A stretch of 64,000 nucleotides of DNA from Morchella semilibera (taxonomy: Eukaryota > Ascomycota > Pezizomycetes > Pezizales > Morchellaceae), in NCBI GenBank assembly GCA_009192285.1, contig WBVU01000004.1:4486001-4550000 (forward strand), given 5' to 3'. Shown piece by piece: positions 1-11,713 of this stretch. Each line of letters starts with the position of its first letter. Positions within the stretch are counted from its first letter, which is position 1. The notes beneath the pieces were generated by a model. It saw only the letters and a list, made by a program, of their open reading frames with translations, was not told where the DNA came from and searched no databases. Position numbers and translations under genes: made by a program.

Positions 1-1570
1 AGCGATTTGTGAGTTTCTTTTTTTTTTTTACCCCCCCCCCCCGCTATACAGCTCCTTCAAGAACGGAACTTTACTGATAAGATTTAGCCTGACCCGAAAA
101 AAATACAAATCAATCTCACAGGATTTCTAGAGAAGGATACTCCTGCCTTTTGCAAGCAGATGTGGAACTTGCTCCTGAGCGCCCAAGCAAACCCACAAGG
201 GGTTCCGTCGGAGCTGCTGGAGAAGAAAAAAGAGGAATTGCGCCAACAAAGGGTACATCGCTCCTTTTTGCTATGTGCAGGCTGGTTACACTGCTTACAC
301 AACTCTAGGCGGAAGCTGCCAAAATCACCGAAGCACAACAACGTAAACGGGAAGAAGAGGAACAAAAGGACCGCAGCATGAATGACATTAGGGATCGCGA
401 ACGTGGCGAGCGCCGTCGTGGCGCACCACCACCCGAGAGAGGCAGTAGAGATGTCTACCAGCCACGTCCGCGTCACTCAACATCGCCGGCGGGCCGCCGC
501 CGCCGGTCCCCTGAGATACTTGCATCAAGGCCGCCACCGCGACGCGAAGCATCACCACCCAGAGGAGGAGCGCGCAGAGAAAGGTTTAGGGAGCGCAGAG
601 AGACAGACACGTACATTCCGTCACGCAGAGGATATGATCGACGTGATTTTGACAACCGTGAAGGCAGGAACACCAGATTTGGACGTTCCCGGTCAAGGTC
701 ACGCTCGCCGCCACGTAGGAGAGATGACTATCGCAGGAGCAACAATAGGCGTTCGCCAGAGTACTCCAGATCACCGGAACCGCGCCGCAACAACAGGAGA
801 GACCGCTCGAGGTCCAGGTCTTCAGACCATGGCCGAAAACGGAGGGTACCCTCGCCAGAGCGTAAGGGTAGGGATCGACACAGATCGTCCACGCCGTCGT
901 CTGCTCGATCTTCATCTTCCCATTCCCGAACTTCCAGGTCGTCATACGACTCGTCTTCGAGATCCCCATCTCGGTCTCCACCCCCTCGTAAAAAAGACTC
1001 TAATATTCGGCGAAAAGATCGTTCAGTATCTGTAGAACGTGGAGTGGATCGGAGAAGACGGTCACCTTCTTACACGAAGTCGCATGCTGATGAGAGGAAA
1101 GGAAGACGTGATGAACGAAGCCGAAGTCCCCGCGGCGAAGAACGCCACCACCATGACCGTCGTCGCCACTCGCCAGACGACAGGATGAGGGACACTACTC
1201 CTACGAAAAGGAGACGGTCAGTCTCGGCTGAAGCTGGTGAGTCTCCAAAGCCAAAGGGGAGGGAGGTAGCTGAGAGCTCCAAGAAGGATGATGGCAGAAA
1301 AGAAGATTCAGAGGTTTGTGATCATCTCATATTTTCATATTTCTGCTTTTACTTTCTTTTACCTGTCCTGTTTTTTTATGTGAAAAAAGAAAGAAAAGAA
1401 AAAAAACTCCGGGCGTGATTTAACAGTTGTACTGTTAGTTGACACTTCAGCAACGAGAATACCAGCTCCGAGAGAAACTTTTGCGAGAAAGGATTAAGCG
1501 GTCACGGAAAAATAGTGCCGTTAGCACTAATAGCAATGATGAGAGTGTGAAGCATGAACCGAGCGATTAG
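1..1570 (+). CDS. SRRM1/SRm160-like PWI-domain, RS-rich splicing protein (5' partial)
   Basis: Coding exons read as (1-8), 88-252, 309-1313 and 1451-1570; all joins keep phase and have GT-AG borders. Exon 88-252 encodes the C-terminal half of a PWI domain (IQINLTGFLEKDTPAFC, then WNLLLSAQANPQGVPSELLE), the RNA/DNA-binding fold of SRRM1. The large middle exon is a disordered Arg/Ser tract with many SRSRS and SPPRR repeats, usual for spliceosome-associated SR-related proteins in nuclear speckles. The last exon gives a short basic helix (REYQLREKLLRERIKRSRK) and stop. The start and first PWI helices lie left of the window. The intron 9-87 carries a poly-T plus poly-C tract. Family assignment is firm; the exact orthologue is inferred. 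Confidence 0.9.
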
Positions 1571-2044
1571 GCATAAGGTTTGGATTTAATGACTAGGATC
1601 TTTTACTCTTCTTTTACGGAGGCTCCTTGCCCCGTATACTCTCTTTTCTCTTTCCCTTTTTTCAGTTGACATTTCGGGATTATTTCTTTTCTTTCCCACT
1701 GCCTTAGCTTTTCTATTTCTGTTCTGTTCTGTTTATGTTTCTTTTCATTTTGCCGTATTCTTTTTACTTAGGACTCTTGCAAGAAGGGTAGGAGTTGTCA
1801 GACAAGGACATATGCTAGTATTAGTTAGTATTACTGGTAGCAGTACCAGTATCAGTACGTAGTAGTAGTAGTTGTACTCTATAAAATCTCAGGATCACAT
1901 CCCAATCATTCCGTGGTTGGTCGTTGTTCTCATTGCTATGTATTACTACTCATTCATTCATCACCATTCACCTGTTTGAACTATCACCCTAAAAAGAGAG
2001 AAGAAAAAAGAAAAAAGAAAGGAAAACAGCTCACCAGTTACATC
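1571..2044. other. convergent intergenic spacer, no gene seen
   Basis: Lies between two convergent genes and should hold both 3' ends. It is T-rich, with a run of TAGTA/CAGTA repeats near 1815-1875. No supported ORF. Confidence 0.6.
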
Positions 2045-2937
2045 CTATGCCGCCTGATAATACCACCCAGCCCCGCTGGCCAAGTCCACCTCACTCAGCG
2101 AGTAGTTCTTCACCGTCACCGACGGCCTCCTCTTCCTCCCCTTTAGATCATCCATCACCCCATGCGCAATCAGCTCGATACCGGGTCCCTCGGCGCCCGC
2201 GGGTAAGATGATATCGGAGACGTTCTTCGTTGGCAGGATTGTCTGCTCGTAGGCTGGCTTGCAGTGCCGCACATATTGGTCCAGGATCACGTCCAATGGC
2301 ATCCGGCTCTGCACGACTGCTTTGCGCATGAGTTGAGGTTGCCATTTTCCCCCTCTCGCACCACCATGTAGGTATAGAAACAAAGACGGGGGGGAAAAAA
2401 GGGCACGTGAGAGAGAGGAACGTAGCACACCTTTCCGCGCAAGCCGTACGTCCGCGTCGCAGTCGACAAAAATCTTGACGGCAGCCATGTCAATGAGCCG
2501 CCGGTGCGCAAGTAGGTAGGAGCCCTCAGCGAGCACCACGTCCGGCGCCTCCCCTTCACTACCCTTGCCAGCGAGAAGCGCGGCGATCGTGTCGGCCATC
2601 AGGTCAAGGTCGAACGCATCTACACTCCCCCATCACCTACACATTAGCCCTCCCCCTCCTCCCCCTCCTCGGGCCGCGGGGGTGCGTACCTAATCTCTCG
2701 AGATCAAACTTCCCATCACCCGCAGCCTGCGCCTGAGAGTCCGTCAGCGGGTGGAGGAAGTCGCGCTGGTGGACGGCCTCGATGGTGAGTGTGTTGTTGC
2801 TGGCGGCGCGGAGGGCGGTTGCGAGCCCGGCGAGAACGGTGTTTTTTGCCAGAGGAGGAGCCGCCGGAGATGGAGATGAGGACGGGGGGGTGTGGGGACG
2901 GATGTGGAGGCGGGGGCGGGGGCGGGGGCGATGGCAT
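2045..2937 (-). CDS. Uridine-kinase-like P-loop kinase, with an apparent frame break
   Basis: Exons 2937-2690, 2619-2431 and 2319-2045 (minus strand). Exon 1 begins MPSPPPP and reaches a Walker A loop (VLISISGGSSSGK). After the lid helices come SYLLAHRRLIDMAAVKIFVDCD and then LDVILDQYVRHCKPAYEQ-x-LPTKNVSDIILP, the C-terminal signature of the uridine/cytidine kinase family. These enzymes phosphorylate uridine or cytidine in pyrimidine salvage; nicotinamide riboside kinases share the fold, so the substrate is an inference. The frame shifts by one base at the A6 run (plus-strand T6, 2842-2847) directly after the Walker lysine; downstream the kinase sequence resumes in the +1 frame (NTVLAGLATALRAASNNTL). 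This is either a sequencing indel or a real mutation. Confidence 0.8.
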
Positions 2938-3650
2938 TGCTGTATGAGTGTATGAGTTCAGTGAAATAGGAGTGAGTGGTGAATACACCTGAGGAAATCC
3001 CCGAATGTCAAATGCCTTCCTTGACCGGGGTGTTGTGTGTTGTGGGGTTTTCGAACCTGGATTGGGTTAGGTTTTCTAGGCACGTGGCAGGCGGCTAACC
3101 GTATCCAGTTTGGGTTAGAGCAGGGAAGCGCCGACTGTCTGTCTTTCGATCATTGGCAGTTGGCAGCTCTAAGTACATGTACCTACGATAAGTTTGTACT
3201 AGTCAATTACGGCTTAATCAAATCATCCAGATAAGATACAGGTATTTGATCCTGTACAGTCTTTAATGTAGCTCTCATCAACCCTATACATATCTTCTAA
3301 TTCCTCAATCAGATTGAGGTCCGCGCAAGCCATGGCTCTGAATCAACACAATTTTTTTTTTTTTTTGCTTGCAGGTGATAGCATGTTTTTTATGGCCACA
3401 TGCATCGTCCTCTACCACCTAGGTGGTTTAGTTTAATAAATAGGTTAAATTTGGGGGAAGTAAAGTTAGGGCCTGTTCGGCGGCGGACCGGGGTGGCGTT
3501 TACAGGGCGAAAACTCGGTTTCCAATTTTTGTTAGGCATTAACCGAACATCGCACTAAACCCACCCATCACGAAGAAAATCCAAAAACCTTTATCAACCG
3601 TCAGCAAATCTTCATACTCGCAACAATAAATTAACATTCCATGGACTCAC
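2938..3650. other. intergenic, no gene seen
   Basis: AT-rich spacer that contains the upstream region of the kinase gene and one TACATGTA palindrome at 3174. A short GC-rich island sits near 3480. No coding signal on either strand. Confidence 0.5.
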
Positions 3651-4091
3651 CTAAAACAAACCAACATGATATGCAACAAACACAAACGTATCCAAATACG
3701 CTAACAACTCAGCATACGATCCACTTGCATCGACAGACACTCCCATCTGTCGGCTCCTCATCCGTTCAACTCTTTCTAACGCGCTACCACTAGACCAATC
3801 ATTCCAATCACTTGGATATTCCTCCTTAAAAGGGGACTGAATCTCACTCCGAGGATCGGTCCAAGTAACTCGGTATCTCCTCAAAACACTGGCCATCGCA
3901 TCCCTTAGCCGATTAATATCATGATCCCATGGAACAGAAGTAACTCTCTCCAATAGCTGTTTCCAGTCTTCTTTGAACTCCCTCTTCTTCTCCGAATCCA
4001 ATCGCCAGAGATCAACTGCTCTAAGAACCCCAAGCCGCACAGTACTCAAATCCCAATCACCGACATCAAAACTTGTAGATATAATAGACAT
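3651..4091 (-). CDS. Possible lineage-specific protein, 146 aa
   Basis: A single uninterrupted frame with a true ATG. The product is soluble and mixed-charge, with amphipathic helices (LRAVDLWRLDSEKKREF, LRDAMASVLRRYRVTW) and no signal peptide or membrane segment. I do not recognise a family. It lies next to the left end of a decayed inverted-repeat element, so it may be an orphan gene or part of old mobile DNA. The amino-acid composition looks like real protein rather than a random frame, but there is no homology argument. Confidence 0.35.
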   Translation of the reverse strand: MSIISTSFDVGDWDLSTVRLGVLRAVDLWRLDSEKKREFKEDWKQLLERVTSVPWDHDINRLRDAMASVLRRYRVTWTDPRSEIQSPFKEEYPSDWNDWSSGSALERVERMRSRQMGVSVDASGSYAELLAYLDTFVFVAYHVGLF

Positions 4092-4234
4092 AACAGGCCT
4101 AGAATAAACAACAAACTAAAATCAAAATCCTGTTAGTCCTTAAACGCTAACAAAGGGCGAGGGACATATGTACAAGCTGTACAGAACCGAAAACCTTAAC
4201 TGAAGGAAAGACTAGGATGTATGGGTGGGCGATA

Positions 4235-6640
4235 AACCTCTATATATACCAGTCCTCTTCATTGGTCGGTGAGAGGGGGGCTAAACTACATGTACTTATA
4301 GTTAGTTTTTACCCACTTTATGAATCAGGCCCCCAGGATTGCGCCCCCACTCCCCGCGTACTGGGAACGCTCAACTCTGCGTACTTTGAATTCCGTTCCC
4401 TTAAGCTCTAGCCACTCTTCCTACATGTAGCTAGCGCTCCCTAGACTCCTACCAAAACTTAACAAAATAACACGTTAAATAATATGAAATGTTTTTCTTT
4501 TATTAGCTAAGAAAGGCTATTTTCCCTAACTAATTTACCAACATCAATCCAAGCAAACTCCCCATAGGAAAAACCTTCCGAAAGGTAACTCTAGTTACTG
4601 ATTACTTTGGAAGCTGTCTTCCTCCCCATATTGGCCACAAACTGGGTGTCATAAATTGGACATCCTCAGTCAACCCAATAGAGAGAGGGGATCGGCGCCA
4701 ATCAGGTTACCGGAAGGAGTCTCTGGATTCTTTGTGAAATCTGATCGGTCCTGCCACCTAGTGGCAAACCCAAAGCAACGAGTCATTGCACCTATTAAAG
4801 ATACTAGGATTAGTATTTGTACTTTTCTCGAGGTTTAGAACTGCTTACCATCCATGCATGGCATGGATCTGGGCAAGTCTCTGGAAGGTTTTGAATTGGT
4901 TGACCAAGTAGTTCTTCCTAGGGCGTAGTATCACTGGTGATCTTCAAATTAATCATTCTCGCGACGTTGTTTCTGTCTCCATTTCAGTGTCAGCGCACAA
5001 CGTCTTTCCATAGGTGGACTGAGCTTATGAAATTGGCATACGCTTAAGTAACGTTTGTACGAAGCTCACGTAGGATACGTTGTTTATGTATATTGCTCCA
5101 TGTAGTTCAGTTAAGCGGCCACATTCACTGTTGTATTTTCTGCGTTTCTGCAGACGCATTTGTAAGCCCGTTGGCTATGGCCCTCGCGGATCCCGCTAGA
5201 GTATTGAAATCAGGAAGCCCAGCCATCCTAAAGCGATCAACATTCATCCACGTTCTTCTACTCTCATTCTACCTGAATTACAGAACTCCGAGGAGAGTGG
5301 TAATACTCAAATGCATTTCCTGTGTAGTGGGTTGCTCCGTTGTCAATTCTTCTGGAGTCTATCTTTTAAGCTGTCTCGAAGCTGACGTACGTTGACCCCC
5401 CTATAATAGAGGGCCAGGACTTGTATGGGAGGTCGATTACTTGATGAAGGTAAGAAGATCTGCTAGCAAAAGCCGCCAATTTTGCTCCTTGCTGGGGCCA
5501 GCATCTACTGACAGCTTAAGGGGTAGTACTAGTACATACTAAGGGGATGAAAGAACTCCCACCAAATGCCGTGGGCACCCCTATATACAAACTCTTGGTG
5601 GGGCGCTTTCTGCTTTCCAAATAGGACACTGGAAGCTATAGTACTCTGTTCCCGACCTAGGTACTTGCAGAAGTCCTCTGAAAACTAGGCTCAGTGTGAA
5701 GTAATACCAGAGGTTGATAGCTATTACTTTTATTGATGATGAGAGAGGAGGTTTAGGGCTTCAGTACAATGTCTAAGTGTTTTGCCGCATGTCATGTTTA
5801 GTCAACTCTTAATAATACGTATTCACTAAGGGGTTGTATTGTAGATTACCATATAGTGAATATATTTCGTAGGTAGTGAGAGTTATCGAAACTGTAAATC
5901 TATCCTATGGACGGATGAAGTTCTCAAATTCGCAGCTTGCCTTTTTGAGCTGGAACTAGCCTAAGCAAGTAATCTTCATTGGCTTTATGGCCATTAAGAG
6001 CAATGAATATACCCAACTTAGTGCGTGCACGGTCCAGGCTGCGAATTTGAGAGTTTCATCCGTCCAAGGGATGCCCCTAATTAGACCACCAAAAATACCA
6101 CTAAGCTGTCTAAGCTACCGGGCTTGCCCAATAAAAGCAATTCTTTTTCTACTATGTATCACAATATCCTCGTGAGTCTAGTATTAGACTTGCCGTAAAG
6201 GGGATCTTCAGTAAACCTCCAGTCATGCCATTGGACGGAGACAGGCGCTAAACCAATACCGTTGGTTATTCGAGTGTTCCCAGCGTTAAGAGCGGCTGCG
6301 CCACCCTCCCCAGCTCTGCGAACGCTCCATCCCGCTGCGCGCACTTTCAGTTCTGTTGCCTACCTCGGGAACTCAAGCCACCCCCGTTAATAATCCATCG
6401 CTCAATTTTTCTCCACTGTATTCTTATTCCCAAGCTATATAGATACATATGTAGCGATGAATTTGGTTACAAGGATAGGAGTGGCTGAGGTTAGGGAACG
6501 GGACTCAAAGTACGTTGGGCTGGGCGTTCCTAGTACGTGGGAGGGGTGCAACCCCTCTTCTGGCGCTGGGCGCTTAATCAGGTAAAACTAATTGACTAGT
6601 CTTCGACCAATGAGGAGGACTTTATAGATATCGAGGGTGA
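4235..6640. mobile_element. Decayed ~2.4 kb element with ~190-bp inverted ends
   Basis: The left arm (about 4235-4425) matches the reverse complement of the right arm (about 6455-6640) in ordered blocks: AGTCCTCnTCATTGGTCG, TAGTTTTnACC, CGTACTnGGAACGC, CGTACTTTGA, CCGTTCCCT and GCCACTC. Block order and spacing are kept, with substitutions and small gaps, which is the pattern of an old transposon with long terminal inverted repeats. A second inverted pair lies inside (5906-5936 with 6039-6069). No intact transposase frame is present and no clear target-site duplication was found. The superfamily cannot be named. Confidence 0.6.
5906..6069. repeat. nested inverted repeat, ~31-bp arms
   Basis: The segment around 5906-5936 (GGACGGATGAAG, then CTCAAATTCGCAGC) recurs in inverted form at 6039-6069 with about two mismatches, around a ~100-bp core. 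It lies inside the larger decayed element and may be a small insertion or a sub-terminal repeat of it. Confidence 0.55.
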
Positions 6641-8272
6641 GGAAATTCCTTTTTGTCTGACCGGACGGGGAGGGTGAAGAAAAAGAAAGAAAAGGAAAAA
6701 GAAAAAAAAAAAGACGTTATGAAACTAGACTCTAGTAGCTGCACTGTGTATGGTTTGCACGATCTGTCTCGTCTCGTGTCAGCAGCAACAGCAGCAGAGA
6801 AATGTAATGTAACACACTCATTCTCTCTCCATCATCGTCGTGTTACCTACATGATTCCCGCGGATCGTTCAAACACCTACCACCCTGACTAGGCAAGCAA
6901 AAAGCAAAAGGGAAACAAGTTTTTCCTCCTCCTCCAACCTTACATACATTAACCTACATACATCCTGCAAGCCTACCGTCATACATATTTCTATTTATTT
7001 CTCTGCACTTTGTACTACACTTTGTGCACAGTTCTGTAGGTACCAAGAATGAACGAGTGATGTCTCATGAGCACACATCCTCCCAAAAATAGGCACACGT
7101 GGCTATGCTTCCGGCCTGCCAGCAACAGCAACTTTTCCAAAGTGCATAATTGATACGATGATACGAGACAGACAGATAGAGACAGAAACAGGCCTATTCT
7201 AGAGTGGGTACATACATATGTAGGTACATAATGTACCTAACTGTAGGTCACAGATATCCATCTACCTGTGACCAAAGATCTGCCCTTCTCTTCAAGTGCA
7301 AAACCTGAGTGCAGACTGAAGTACCTACAGACACTGGAAAGAAAAGAGAAAAAAAGAAAAAGAGAAAAAAACTCTTTTTCAGCCAAACATCACGGAGCTG
7401 GAGTGAGACGAGACGAGACAATATTGGATCGGAGAATTTGTTCAAAGAAGTAACTGAGCCCATTGAAATGCAGCAGAACCCCGGAGCTTAAGTTTCGACC
7501 TCTCGCACTAGCTACTTGACTAGATGTAACTAACTCGCTCGAGCAGACAAGACAGGACAACAAGGGTGGGACGGGACGGAACAGGACCAAACCAAAGAAA
7601 GAATAAAATTTCTGACTACGAGTCCGCGACAAAGCGAGTGAGGACAGACACGAGCAGATAGGTAGAAATAGCGTAGGGAAGGCAGGCCCTTACAGCAGAC
7701 CAACCAATAGCTACTAACGAAGAGGAAGAAAAGGATGAAAGGAAAAATAGTTTTTTGTAAATGATTTCAGTGCTAGATTGCGCGCGGGTATCTTGCGTTT
7801 GCCGAAACGAAAAGAAGATAACAAAGACAGAAAAAAGAGACTAAGACTAAAAACTAGTTGTTGGGGTTTGTAACTAAGTAGTCAAAAAAAAAAAAGTCAT
7901 GATAGAGGGCACATAAGAGAGTTTGGTATATGGTGGTAATAGCGAGAGTAGTATGGTGATGATGGCAATGGCGAGGGTGATGTTAGCGATGATGGTAGAA
8001 TAGATAGGTTATTAAAACTTTTCAATCGGTGCGAAGATGAAAAAAGAGAGTGCTATTCCAAAGGGACCACTTTCCTCTTACGAAGAGATATGAAAGAAAG
8101 CGACAAAAGAGATTGGACAAGAAGAGGAGTTCAGGTACAGTCCTGAATTTCAAAGGATAAAAAAAGGGTATGGGGTTATTTGACTCCAAAAAAAAAAAAA
8201 AAAACAAGGAAGAGATATATTTGAGCAGTCATTGATGTTTTAGAAATGGACTGATCCATTCACACCGGCCAT
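6641..8272. other. intergenic / 3' flank of Msb1 gene, purine-rich
   Basis: Contains long A/G-rich strings (for example 6670-6715 and 7340-7375) and one copy of the CGAGTGAT-N5-RTGA motif at 7054-7070. Part of 7700-8272 is probably 3' UTR of the minus-strand Msb1 gene. The short frames here are low-complexity and are not supported. Confidence 0.5.
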
Positions 8273-11200
8273 TTAACCTCTGCTGGGCTCCATGTTACCA
8301 GTCATCTCAGCAACACGAGCTTTGATTCTAGCAACCCTAGACTCGATGGTTTCCTCACCACTGGTGTCATCATCATCCTGGCTTCCTCTGGCATCAGAGA
8401 ACTCCTCAGTCTGGACAGGAACCTTTGCCCGCTCAGCAGCGTTCTTCCTAATCTGTGCCCATCTGTGCTGTACGGGGACGGCCTCGCCACGAGAGACCGG
8501 GCTCGCCTCATCAGAAATCCTTTCGTTCGCATAGACTGGCTCATGTACAGCTTCGTGTACAGGCTCATGTACAGGCTCATGTACAGGCTCATGAACAAGC
8601 TCGTGTACAGGCTCATGAATTACAGGTACGTGCTCCTCGATAGAAGAGTGATGCAAAGAACTGTCGGTAGAATCATCCTGAATGAATGCAGGCTGATCTG
8701 TAAGTGGCCCTTGATCAAATGATGAGAATACATGTGTTGTTGTACGCGCTTCCTCGGAGCCAGTGTTTGATGATTCTCTCTCGTGAAGCTTGAGGCGAGA
8801 GTCATTGTTTAGGGCGACAGAGGACGCAGAAACTGCTCCCTGGAATTTGATGGGATTGTTCCTCTTAGACAGAGATGGTGTTCTGCTAGGAAATGTGTTT
8901 TTGACAGCAAGACTGGCAGTACTTGGGGACTCTGTGAGCGGGGTGGTAGCATTTTCAGCCTTCTTGCTGCTGAAGAAGGATTTAAATCGGTTGACCTTCC
9001 TCATCTTTTCTGGGGTAGAGCTAGTAGATGTTCTCAATTTGGGCGAGGGGAGGGGGGAGCTTTGAAGTGTTGGGGACGAATGCCCATTTGTAGTTGGCAA
9101 CGGAAGACTCAGGGCAGGATGATTCAAAGGACCAGAAGTTGGGGATGGGAGGGCTGTAACTTTAGTCATAGGTACAGGCTTGATTGGGTTTGGCGACTTA
9201 TGGACAGGCTCAGTTTTGCTAATAGGTTCTGGCCTGTCCTTGGGTGGTGGCAGCATGCTCACAGGCCTTTGCCGACGAGGCGGTTCCTCTTCCTTTTCGT
9301 CATCATCATCTTCATCAGTAGGAAGAGCTGGTAATGATCGTTCTGTGACAGGGCGCGAAGCCGTATTGGTATCAGGAAGAGGAAGACCGTTAAGATATGC
9401 ATCTCTAATAGCATCGCGGTCGTATTTGCTTGCCCATTTCATTGCTGGGGTAGCTTCCGACACAATCACGGGCTGTAAAGTAAAGACACTGTTTGTCTTC
9501 TGACCAGCGGACCTTTGACCACCAGGAGTAGACCTTAAGTGGCTCTTCTCAGCCTGACTCTGTTGCTGCCGAAGAGACTGCGCTGCCTGAGAGATTTTGG
9601 CTGACTGGTCCGGTGCAATTTTTGCCCTCGGCATATGGGAAGGGTTTGAGGGGTCGAATTTCATTGGGAGCTCGATAGGCATGCTACTATGGCCTATTGA
9701 TTTTCTTCTACTCAACATACTTCTCATAGACTTCTTTTTATCTTTAGGCAGTAGAGCATCGTCAGGCTTGACTGCAGCTCCTCTTACTTTTTCCTAAGAA
9801 ACTGTCAGCTTATGCTTTGTGCATTAAATAGATATCGAGAGCCTACTTCAACAATTAACCATCTTCCATCTTCGATGGCCGTCTCAACCAAGGCACATCT
9901 TCCAAATACAGCTTTACGCTGCGTTGGCTCCTCGCCTGCCAAACTTGACATCCAAACCCACCAAAACGCATGATCAATATTGATAGGAGCGACAGTTGAC
10001 AGCTCGCCAAGGTCCAATTCATCAGTTCTTCTGTGAGATGCCGAAGTCTTCACTCGGGAATCTGTGTCAATAGGAGGCAAAACCTTATCTGGAGGTAAAA
10101 GTAGAGGCTTAGGACCGTTGCCTCCCTGGTCACGTTCTCCAAAGCCGCTTTGCATGAAATCTGCCCACGATGGAGTTTGAGGACGTGCAAGGTCTAGAAG
10201 ATCCATATCGCCACGTGGTGTAGCAGGCTGTGTTGAAGCTCTTCTTCTGCGGTACGTTTCTGATCCGCGCATTGACAGCCCATCAACGTCACCTTCAGAG
10301 TCGCTTTCCTGATCTTCCAATAACCCAGAGAATCCCATATCCTGGAATCTTGACCAAGACTGCTCCTGAAGACCAGTAGATGTTTTGAAAGGTCCAGTAG
10401 AAGACTGATTTATAGAGGAAATGCATTTCATAACACGCTTGCATTCATCAGTAAGACCTTGTACTGGATCTTCAAGATGCATGAATATTTGCAGAGCTTT
10501 TTCTCTTGGGTCATACTGGAAGTTTTTGGCACGTCGTAAAAGAGCAAATGGAGTAGGCGAGACATTGTCGACTGTTATGACAACACGTACTGATGGTGAC
10601 TGGAGCTGGGGTGGTGCGGTAGGCGGGTAATCTACGGAAGCAAGGAGGGCCTTCAACGAGATGGGCAAAACCGAGACACCCTTTGCACCTTCAGCAGGGG
10701 AAAGCGAACGAAGGTATGCAAAAAACATATGTGCCGTGGCATCTGCACCCCTAATAAGAGCAATAACTGTGAGACAGCGCTACTAAGTTAACTTAACCGA
10801 CTCACTTACTGTGACCATGATGCATATCCGCCCTCAAAACCCCAACCACCGTCGCTATGTTCAAAGGCCCACCATCCGGCGAGTCTTGATAGTTTTAGAC
10901 CACCTAGTCCATTGTGTTTTCCATGAGCAGCAATGGCAGATATTAGGTCAAAGAAATCGAAAATGATCTTTGATCTAGCTTCCGACTCGGCACTGATAGG
11001 GATAAAGGTCGCAAACGAGTCACGGGCCATGCCAGACTCTGCGGGGTAGCCTGTCAGCACTAATTCTGTCTAGTTTGGAAGCTTTCTAGAACAAACATAC
11101 CACTTTCTCCTTGACGGAAGAGCTCATAGACATCCCACGTTACCACACCGCCGGGAAGTCGACTCCAGCACCATTTCAACGTGCTGCATAGCACCTGCAA

Positions 11201-11713
11201 AGCGTGTCAGCTACCCGGCTTCCAAGGTAGGGGGATAATTCGTTTCCTTACCACAGGCTCGGTCAATCTGAGCTCTTGCTGCAGATGCTCTCCGCGCAAC
11301 GGCCCGGTCGCCGGGTCAAAGAAGTTGCGGATGAAGGTTCGCGCGGCGCTAGGGTCTGAATTCGGTCTAAATGGTAATAGTAGGAAAGGTGTGGATAGTC
11401 CTAGTTATAAATAAAAAAATAAATTCAAGCAAATTAGTAACTCTCAAGATATCCCCTTGAGGCTTCCCACGCGTAATAAAGCTCAATTGAACCGAATTGG
11501 GGGTTGGGTTGAGATTGGGAGGTACATACCTCTATGCTTGATTTCGTTCGTACATCCCCTCAGAAGCTCCTGGACTTCTTCCGGGGTTACAGAGGTTCGG
11601 AACCACGCGTCCGCGTACTTGACTTCGTCAGGCTTTGCAGCAGCAGCTTCTGCTTCAGCCTTTCTGATAGCGGCAGCGTTGTCCCTCCTGAAGACTTTGA
11701 GGAAGGCCGGCAT
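8273..11713 (-). CDS. MSB1: Msb1/Mug8-domain polarity protein
   Basis: Exons 11713-11530, 11400-11252, 11194-11101, 11050-10810, 10750-9847 and 9793-8273 give 1030 aa with all phases closed. The N-terminal ~450 residues are the Msb1/Mug8 domain (MPAFLKVF, TWDVYELFRQGE, RSKIIFDFFDLI, LSRLAGWWAFEH, HMFFAYLRSLSPAE). The rest is disordered and Ser/Pro-rich, with nine near-identical VHEP-type units near the end and a terminal helix (SRVARIKARVAEM). Yeast Msb1 is a multicopy suppressor of bud-emergence defects that acts with Cdc42/Rho signalling at growth sites; a role at hyphal tips is inferred. The start was chosen at MPAFLKVF because conservation begins there. Confidence 0.9.
8537..8620 (-). repeat. 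12-bp coding tandem repeat (VHEP units)
   Basis: About eight to nine 12-bp units encode VHEP, with variants IHEP, VHEL and VHEA, in the Msb1 tail. The unit length keeps the frame, so copy number can vary without breaking the gene. Confidence 0.9.

Noticed and set aside
382-1035. Second long plus-strand frame inside the SRRM1-like gene
   Set aside because: It is a shadow of the RS-rich exon; the other frame continues the PWI domain through correct splice phases.
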